A DNA stretch of 64,000 nt. Origin: Posidonia oceanica. Its lineage: Eukaryota > Streptophyta > Magnoliopsida > Alismatales > Posidoniaceae. The stretch is from NCBI GenBank assembly GCA_037176725.1, contig JAZBRS010000060.1, positions 59,548,001-59,612,000 on the forward strand, written 5' to 3'. The notes under the pieces were generated by a model. That model searched no databases and was not told where the DNA came from. It saw only the letters and a list, made by a program, of their open reading frames with translations. Positions 57,310-64,000 of the stretch are shown here, piece after piece. A program made the position numbers and the translations under genes. The stretch's first letter is position 1. Each line of letters opens with the position of its first letter.

Positions 57310-57668
57310 GCAAGGTGATAGGTTGACGGACCTATCGCCGAATAGTTAGGGATATCAGCCCGAATGATAGGTTAACGGACCTATCGCCGAGCAGTTGGGG
57401 CTGCCAGCCCGAGGATGACAGGTTAACGGACCTATCGCCGAATAGTTAGGGATATCAGCCCGAAAGATAGGTTAACGGACCTATCGCCGAGCAGTTGGGG
57501 CTGCCAGCCCGAGGATGACAGGTTAACGGACCTATCGCCGAATAGTTAGGGATATCAGCCCGAATGATAGGTTAACGGACCTATCGCCGAGCAGTTGGGG
57601 CTGCCAGCCCGAGGATGACAGGTTAACGGACCTATCGCCGAATAGTTAGGGATATCAGCCCGAATGAT
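57310..57668 (-). repeat. 100-bp dimeric minisatellite in the 3' region
   Basis: AATAGTTAGGGATATCAGCC recurs at 57341, 57441, 57541 and 57641, an exact 100-bp period. Each period holds two 50-bp halves: one with AATAGTTAGGGATATCAG, one with GCAGTTGGGGCTGCCAG, both following GGTTAACGGACCTATCGCCG. The copies are nearly identical, indicating recent expansion. On the minus strand the unit reads as GGCTGATATCCCTAACTATT plus the GATAGGTCCGTTAACCTATC hairpin, combining the two motif types of element B's minisatellite. Confidence 0.9.
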
Positions 57669-57823
57669 ACTAAGAATGAGTGCAGGAAGCAGAAGGAAAT
57701 GCATGCTTTTTAATGAGTTTTGTTGATTTTAAACTTTTTATGATTTTCAGGCAAGGCGAAAAACCAAAACAAAACAAAACGGAAAGAAAAGACAATGCAG
57801 AGAACAAAAGAGAGGTTAGAAGG

Positions 57824-57832
57824 ACTTACCTG
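57824..57832 (-). other. Perfect 5' splice-site consensus just after gag
   Basis: Minus strand CAG|GTAAGT with the junction at 57830/57829, about 135 bp beyond the gag stop. Ogre-type elements are known to splice an intron between their gag-protease and pol frames, so this may be a relic of that donor. No matching acceptor or pol is visible downstream. Confidence 0.4.
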
Positions 57833-57965
57833 GATGGCGCTGCGCCTGGTCTTGCTGTCGACGCTGCCGTTGCATCTCCGAGCGTTCCTCGGGCGAGATA
57901 GGGAGGATGGAAGAAGAGGATCGCGCCGATGGGGACCAGAAGGATCCATCGGAGCGGAGCGGGAT

Positions 57966-60113
57966 TCAGAAAAGATTGGGGTAACCCCCCGAGGTTCCGG
58001 CGAAGGAAGGATTGGCTACACTAGGGCGTGCATGTGCAAGTGCAGGTGTATGTGTATGTGCATGCTCCTGCTCGCCAACGCTGATGATCCTGCGGTCAAT
58101 CAAGCGTTGAACGGCGTTCCGGAGAGCGTGGCAGTTGTCCGTCGAGTGCCCGGTGGCCCGATGGAAACTGCAGAACTGATCCGTATCATGCCACCACGGA
58201 GGGGGGTTTGGTGACGGACGGACAGCCGGGAGTCTCAGGAGCGACTCAACTTGAGGGAAGATGACACTTAGTGGTCCGGGGAGAGGCGTGTAATGACACT
58301 CAGCCCGACGAGGTCGTCTTTGCCCTGGGTGGAGTTCTTGCCGAGCGAGTGCGACGTGATGCACGGGCTCGACGGTGGCAGTGTGCTCAATGGGTGCAAA
58401 ATTAGGTGCGTGTTCTAGCGGAAAAGGGTCTAGTTGACTCTCTGCATAGGCAGGCTCCTCAGGAAGATCGACACATAATTCGGAGAGCTGCTCGGAGCGG
58501 TCCGGAGTGGAGCTGTTGTTGTTGTTGCTGCGGCCGCTGTTGTTGGAGGTGTTGGCCTGCCTAGCCAATGCAGAAAGTGCGGGGAAATGCCCACTTCGCA
58601 GCGAGCTTTCCACGCGGACACCAGCCCTAATCAGCGATGCATGACTAGTGATATGCTGAATGCAAAGCAGAGTCCCAATCACTGGCAGCGCCCCTTTAAC
58701 GATCATCTCGATAGAATCCTCCTCGGAGGGTTTATCTTTGACTTGGGCGGCTAAGGAACGCCAGCGACCGACATACTCCCCGAATGGCTCTTGGGGTCTC
58801 TGCCGGATGGCGACAAGATCCTCCCTCTTGGGGATCAGGTCGAGGTTGAAAGCATACTGCTCAAGGAAGGCCTAAGAAAGATCCGTCCAAGTTCGAACCG
58901 CTGCCATGTCAAGGGAAGTGAACCACTTGAGCGCAGGGCCGGTTAAACTTTTCTGAAACAGGCGGATAAGGAGCCTTTCATCAGCCTGAAGCTGAGCAAG
59001 GTCCCCGCAGTATGCCTTCAGATGCGAAATAGGGCAGCCTTTACCATTGTGTTTATCGAAGACCGGGATGCGGAGCTTCGAAGGGAGTGCGGCCTCGGGA
59101 AAGAGACAAAGGTCGCGAAACTGGTAAGACTGGTGGTCCTTGCCCTGCACTAGACGTAGTGCTTTCTCCAGAACGTCCATCCTGTCATTGATGGGGTCTG
59201 GATTGGCTGCCATAGGAAATGAGGCAACAGGGGCAGGGACCACATACGCCGAGTGGGTCTCACCTAAGTGCTCCTCCGGATCCACCATCACGTCACCTGG
59301 TGGAGCAACGAGATGGCCGGCGTATCTGTGCGTGCGTGCAGTGTAGGCAGGAAAGTATGCTGGGTTCTGAACCTGATGCAAGGGAGATGGATGGGCAATA
59401 TGTTGTGTAGTGCGTGATGCAGATTGTTGGAGCAACAGTTGCTGCACAGGCACGATGCCGGGCAACGAGCTAGTGGGATACTGTGCTCCAACCAGTCCGA
59501 AGGACTGATCACCAGAAAAGGGAGTTGAATGCAGTGCATGGTGTTGTGCAGAAGCAGGAGATAGATGCCGCGCCCTCATCACCGGAGCAGTGTGTAGCTG
59601 GGGCGATGGCCTGGGCGGGGGTGCAGTGCGTGCAACAGCAGGCTGCAGAGGAACCTCAGGGGCAACAAGAATGCAAGAGGGTCAAACTGATAGAGCCATA
59701 CCCTGCAGTGTGTGGGCAAGGTCCATCAGGTGCTGATACCGCGCTTCAGGGGACCCGTGAGTGGGAACACTGAATTGCAGAACAGGCCGGGAGGCAGACT
59801 CAAGAGATTGAGAACCTAAAATAAAGGTCGTCGCAGTAGAAGGGATGTCGGGAATGACATATCCCAAGGACGAAGGGGTCAGAGGCGCCTCCGAAGCGCA
59901 AGGGGCGGTCATCAATACAGATTCGACGATCGGATCCGGAGTGGCGCAAGTTTGCCAAAGACCCGCAGCAGAAGAAAGTGCCCTAGACGCCTGAGGATCG
60001 AATCCTGGTGTCATAGAGGGCACAGAGCGAACAGAAGTGAAATCCGGAGAGACCTAAGTGGTAAACCCCTCCGAATCAACGGTAAAGTGGAGCCCACCGA
60101 CAGATTGGGCCAT
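57966..60113 (-). pseudogene. gag: Degenerate Tat/Ogre-type gag with three in-frame stops
   Basis: One frame of about 715 codons runs from ATG 60113 to TGA at 57968-57966, interrupted by TAG 60056-60054, TGA 59684-59682 and TAG 58874-58872. Order: a variable N-terminal part, Pro/His/Ala-rich linker, then the gag core (about 59100-58690) with LRIPVFDKHNGKG, SHLKAYC and LLIRLFQKSLTGPALKWF, typical of plant Ty3/gypsy capsid (retrotransposon gag family). It continues past the last stop with QRPQEPFGEYVGRWR-like sequence. Near 58175-58085 is a zinc-knuckle-like CX2HX4HX4C (CSFHRATGHSTDNC) followed by the helix ALRNAVQRLIDRRI, as in Tat-lineage gags. No protease or pol follows. Each stop could arise from a sense codon by one C-to-T change. 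Because the LTRs are nearly identical, at least some stops may predate the last insertion, which would require gag supplied in trans. Confidence 0.8.
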
Positions 60114-61384
60114 TGCTGACTGAGTCTAAGTGAGCAGAAGCTGCGACGGGAGAGAAAGAAGTAAAGTCTAAGGAAAGCTACCGCCGGAAGCGACGAGTAG
60201 CTCAGAGGAAGGACGCTCAGAGTCCGGGCAACGGATCCCGCACGTACCTGCAAAAGAGTAAAGATGTTAGAAGCTGTATGCAATAGAGAGTTATTAGGGG
60301 TGGTATGAATGGCATACATGCAAGTGAATGTCCTAAGATGCGCTCTCTCACCATGCAAGTCCCGAGTAGATGACCTACTAGGACGCACTCAAGGGTAGTG
60401 GATTTAGATAGACTCTAGGTCAGAAAAAGCAGGTTCCCTGTCGAACTCCTGGCCCAAAGCTCAGGTAATAACAGGGTGGTGCGTTGGTGGCCTCTACCCC
60501 GCCAAAGCGTGGGTGGTACCCTCTACTAACACCGACACGACCCCCGGACAAGGGGGGACAGACCGACTGACTCGTGCCACGCTCAAAGCCGTGGAACAAG
60601 AGGCCGGGAGTGCCCTTCGCAGACTGTGGGTGGACTCAGAAGAGAGAATGCATGCTTTCTAAAATGAATCAATCATGCAAGATGCTTTAGAGTCTTTTAC
60701 TTGCGTTTTATTAACCAGAAAGGGGAAAATTGCAAGTTATTGGCTCTAGTTGTGCTTAGAAGTTATTATTTAGCTTTATTGTAGCTTTTAAGTTAAGCAA
60801 AAGGGAGAGCAAACATGTTTCTACTGTCCTAAGCATGGCATGTGCGAGAGGGAAGAAAATCAGTCAAGCATGGCAGGCAAACAATCATACAACACAACAA
60901 AAGGCAAGTGCATGGCATGTGCGGGTGTTTGTGAGCATAATGGTGAAGGAAGAAGCATTCGTCAAGTCAAAAGGCATGTATGCAAGGTATGTGCGTGCGT
61001 AGTGGCATAGCAAAGGTGTAAAAGAAGCATTCACCATTCAAAAAGCATGTATTGTTGCCAAACAAGTATGTAGACATGCAATGTGCGATAACTAAAGCAG
61101 TAATAAGCAAGTAAGGCAAGGAAAATAAAGACAAGTAAGCTGTAAAGGAAGTAAGAGCATAAGCAAGACAATAAGTAAATAAACAAGCAGAGAAGCAAAG
61201 CCAAGCAAAAGGGAGCGCAAACCGAGACGAAAGAGGTACAAAACCTAAGCAAAGTAGCCACAAAGCGACTTTCTAGGAGTTTGCACAGAAAAACGAGCAA
61301 AGCAGGCAAAGAAGGCACACAAGACAGGCAAAACTGCGAAAACAGGCGAGCAAAAAGCCAGGAACAAAAGCCGGAGTCTAGCTA
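60114..61384 (-). other. 5' untranslated leader of the minus-strand element
   Basis: About 1.27 kb between primer-binding site and gag ATG. No coding potential recognised; the 60.9-61.3 kb part is composed of AAGCAAGTA-type A/G-rich words. It contains a candidate splice acceptor at 60249-60248. Confidence 0.6.
60243..60263 (-). other. Candidate 3' splice site upstream of gag
   Basis: Minus strand CTTTACTCTTTTGCAG|G, a pyrimidine tract plus CAG, junction 60248/60247, 135 bp before the gag ATG. A conserved donor-like CAG|GTAYGT lies in every LTR that covers the region, e.g. at 62752/62751 in the 5' LTR of this element, so a leader intron of about 2.5 kb is possible. The following bases (GTACGT) also resemble a donor, so the direction of use is uncertain. 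Confidence 0.3.
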
Positions 61385-61402
61385 TCCCCAGCAGAGTCGC
61401 CA
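61385..61402 (-). other. Primer-binding site
   Basis: Minus strand TGGCGACTCTGCTGGGGA, one base after the LTR end at 61404. The plus strand TCCCCAGCAGAGTCGCCA looks like a tRNA 3' end including CCA and fits the tRNA-Arg priming reported for Ogre-type elements. The tRNA identity is from memory and not aligned. Confidence 0.8.
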
Positions 61403-61403
61403 C

Positions 61404-64000
61404 TGTGTGATCCCGATCGGAATCAGGCTCGCTATTTAGCGGCGATTGGATCCGAGGAAGAGGCTCGACTAGAAAACGCTTGAAATCGAGGAGAAAAGAG
61501 AAAGATAAGACAAATCAGAGTCGCCACCAAGTCTATTAACGGGAGACAAGGAAAACCGGGGGAAATGCGTGAATTAACACGCAAAACCAAGCAAGAAATG
61601 CAAAGCAAAGCAATGCAAAGGAAACAAATGCAAATACATGCAAATGAGATGACTCTAGCCTAGGATAAGGGCAGTACGGTCATTGCGGGCCAAAAGACAG
61701 GGCAAGGACTCCTGTTACGTGCGGGGAAGGTGTTAGGCACCCCCGACACGCCCGAGAATCGGTCTTTCTAGGCCTACGCTCGCATACACAGGGAAATGCA
61801 GGGTTGAATGCCTATGTGCCTATGAATGCCTAAATGAATGCTCAAGGTGTGCTCTAAGTGGAGAGATGCAGGGCAAGGAAGTAAACGTGCTGTCTAAGTG
61901 CTCAGCTACGCTGTCTGTGTTCCAAACCGGGGAAAACCTGGCTTGTGAGAACTTCAGGCAGTAAGCATCACAGCCCTATATGCAAATGCAAGCGAAAAAG
62001 CAAAACAACGGCGAAACCATGCAATGCGATCGACATGCAAGAGAAAACGGCGTAAAGCACGCAAAACGAGGCAAAAAACAAGAAAGCGCGCAAAACGGTG
62101 CAAAAAGACAAGGTCGGCACGTAAAACGGGCGAGAAAGCAAGGCGGCACGCAAATCGGTGCAAAAGACGGTGACGGGCACGCAAAACTGTGCCAAAAACA
62201 GGGCGAGCGCGCAAAATGACGCGAAAGACAAAGCAGGCACGCAAAACGGTGCCAAGGCGAGAGCGGGCACGCAAAACGGTGCCAAAAGCAGCGAGATAAA
62301 ACCTCGGAAAAAGCTGTGCGAATGCAAATGCAAGGAAAAGATTAGAGGCAGTAAAAGGAGAAGCAGAACAGCGCATGTGTGAGAACAGGCACTGTTCGGG
62401 GCCACACAGAGTAGGTGTGAAGACCTACAAAGGGGAGAGTGAGCAAACGGGGGGATTACCACCTCTTTTGCGACCATTTCCCACTAAACCGTTCCACGGT
62501 GTGTCTCGCATGCTGCCCAAAGCTCGCGATGCGATCGGATCGTGGAAAAGGGGGAAGAAAGTCACATTAAGTGGTAAATCCAGGGAAAACTCAACACAAA
62601 ACACATAGGGAAACGCGAAACAGAGATCTGAGTTGATAGACAAGAAGAGGAGGCCCTATTCTACATGCTCAAAGAGACAGAAATCGAAAACGAGGAAAAC
62701 TATGCAAATGGCATGCAAATGAATGCGATGCAGGAGTTCAGGAGGACGTACCTGGAAATCCGGGGGCCTGATCTGAGATCTGCTTGGTCCATGCTGAAGA
62801 GCGCTTCGCTGCGGTCGCCTGGGCAGCTTACTTGAGAAGATCCAACGGCCGGATCGGAAGATATCACAGCTTCAAGGCAGAAGGGCCAGAATAGGAGAGA
62901 AGAACAGATCTAGGTGTTCAGAAGGTCCTAGGGGTGTGCAAAAGGTCCTCCCAAGCGAAGGGGAGCTAAAGGTGCTTAGTGTGTGCAAAAGGATGCTAAA
63001 AATGCAAAGCTACATGAATGCAAATGCATGCAAGATGCAAGAGAGGACAAGAGGGGAGTTTTTCAGAGAAACCGGGGGTCAAATGCCATTTTTGAAAAGA
63101 GAAGGGGGCTAAATGCAATTTTTCAAAAAGGATGGGGCCCACAGGAGAGAGTTTTGAAAACAGGGGAGGGCAGAGGGTTATTTTGCAAAAGATTGGGTTC
63201 AGAAAACTACTTTTGAAAAGAGGGCATGCATTGGAAGAAGTTTTGAAAACAAATGGAAATCAGAGGGTAATTTTGGAAAAAACTAGGGTCTAAAATGCAA
63301 ATTTTCCAGAAAACAGGGTTCTGGGGAGTTTGGGAATGCAAGTGGATGGTCTACATGCAATTTTGTAAGCATAGGAGCTGAGATGCAACTTTAGAGGCAA
63401 AATAGTCTTTTTACATGGTTTTTAAAGGATGCAAGGACCTATGTGTGATTTTTGAATTATGCAGGGGTCAAATATGCAATTTTGTAAGGTAAACATGCTC
63501 TGAAAACACTGATAAAGGACTGATGTGCAATTTTTTAAAAATGCAGGGTTGAAAATGCAATACAATAAGCCAAAATGCATGCAAATGGTTACTGTCCATT
63601 TAAAATGGACCTAAATGCAACTGTCAGAAAACAGGGGGAAGAAAATGCAATGCGACAAGCAAAAATCAAAAATAAAACCTAAGTTTCTATAGTGCATGGA
63701 CCTAAAGGTAAAATCAGAAACATGCAGGGATGCAGAATGCAATATGCTAAGGTAAACTATATGCAATTAAATTGAATGATTAACTGCAGGACCTATGTGC
63801 AAAAATAAAAAATAGAGGGGCTAAAATGCAAAAAAATACAACAGCACAGCACAGTAAAAGGACCGGAAAGAAAATACTGAAAAGCAGAGATAAAAGCAGC
63901 AATTTAGCATGGTTTTTAATTAAAAACTAAGCATATTAAATGGACAGAGGACTGAAACACAAAAATTAAAAAACTTAAACCAGATCTGCAATATCTACAC
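61404..64000 (-). mobile_element. LTR L, 5' LTR of the minus-strand element, cut by window edge
   Basis: Minus-strand LTR ending at 61404 with CCGATCGGGATCACACA. It aligns with J (48424-51020) without indels; about 33 differences over 2,597 bp. Conserved block 61703-61775, minisatellite 62055-62295, donor CAG|GTACGT 62752/62751. With J as a guide the element should end near 67,190, giving a total of about 18.8 kb, of which LTRs make up more than 60%. Confidence 0.95.
62055..62295 (-). repeat. 30-bp LTR minisatellite in LTR L
   Basis: Same units and order as at 49075-49315 in LTR J, differing at about four bases. Confidence 0.75.

Overview
The window reads as repeat-dense nuclear heterochromatin of a flowering plant. 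No ordinary host gene is recognisable. It is built from one family, or close subfamilies, of Ty3/gypsy LTR retrotransposons of Tat/Ogre character with LTRs of about 5.6-5.9 kb, and from a 69-bp tandem satellite. The plant assignment rests on the Tat-type gag (58-60 kb), a primer-binding site matching a tRNA 3' end (61.39 kb), the plant mobile domain/DUF7745-type ORF (4.3-5.5 kb), and LTR ends of the form TGTTGACACC...ACA.

Layout. 1-2039: outer part of a minus-strand LTR (A). 2040-8014: 3' half of the internal region of a plus-strand element (B): a truncated ORF, a short pol/integrase tail, an intact 400-codon plant-mobile-domain ORF, then about 1.7 kb of tandem minisatellites and the polypurine tract. 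8015-13569: the 3' LTR of that element (C). 13570-18736: a minus-strand LTR (D) cut by insertion of element B/C. 18737-29061, 34564-39909 and 45789-48423: three pieces (E, G, I; about 18.3 kb, roughly 265 units) of one satellite array, all in the same orientation. 29062-34563: a plus-strand LTR truncated at its 3' end (F). 39910-45788: a complete solo LTR (H) with a perfect 5-bp target duplication. 48424-64000: a minus-strand element (3' LTR J, internal region K, partial 5' LTR L) with a degenerate gag and no reverse transcriptase, RNase H or integrase.

Order of events (inferred from nesting): the satellite array is oldest. LTR elements D, F, H and J-L then entered it, element B/C entered D, and A entered B. 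J and L differ at about 33 sites with no indel over 2,597 aligned bp (counted by eye, about 1.3%), so the gag-only element moved recently although its gag carries three in-frame stops.

Most interesting theme: the satellite unit consists of two short perfect hairpins. The same hairpin module occurs in tandem in the 3' untranslated regions of both elements whose 3' ends are visible (B and K), so the satellite very probably grew out of the retrotransposon 3' UTR and later became a target for the same family. Stems of these hairpins, and of a separate LTR hairpin of about 18-20 bp, change in a compensatory way between copies, so pairing seems to be conserved rather than sequence.
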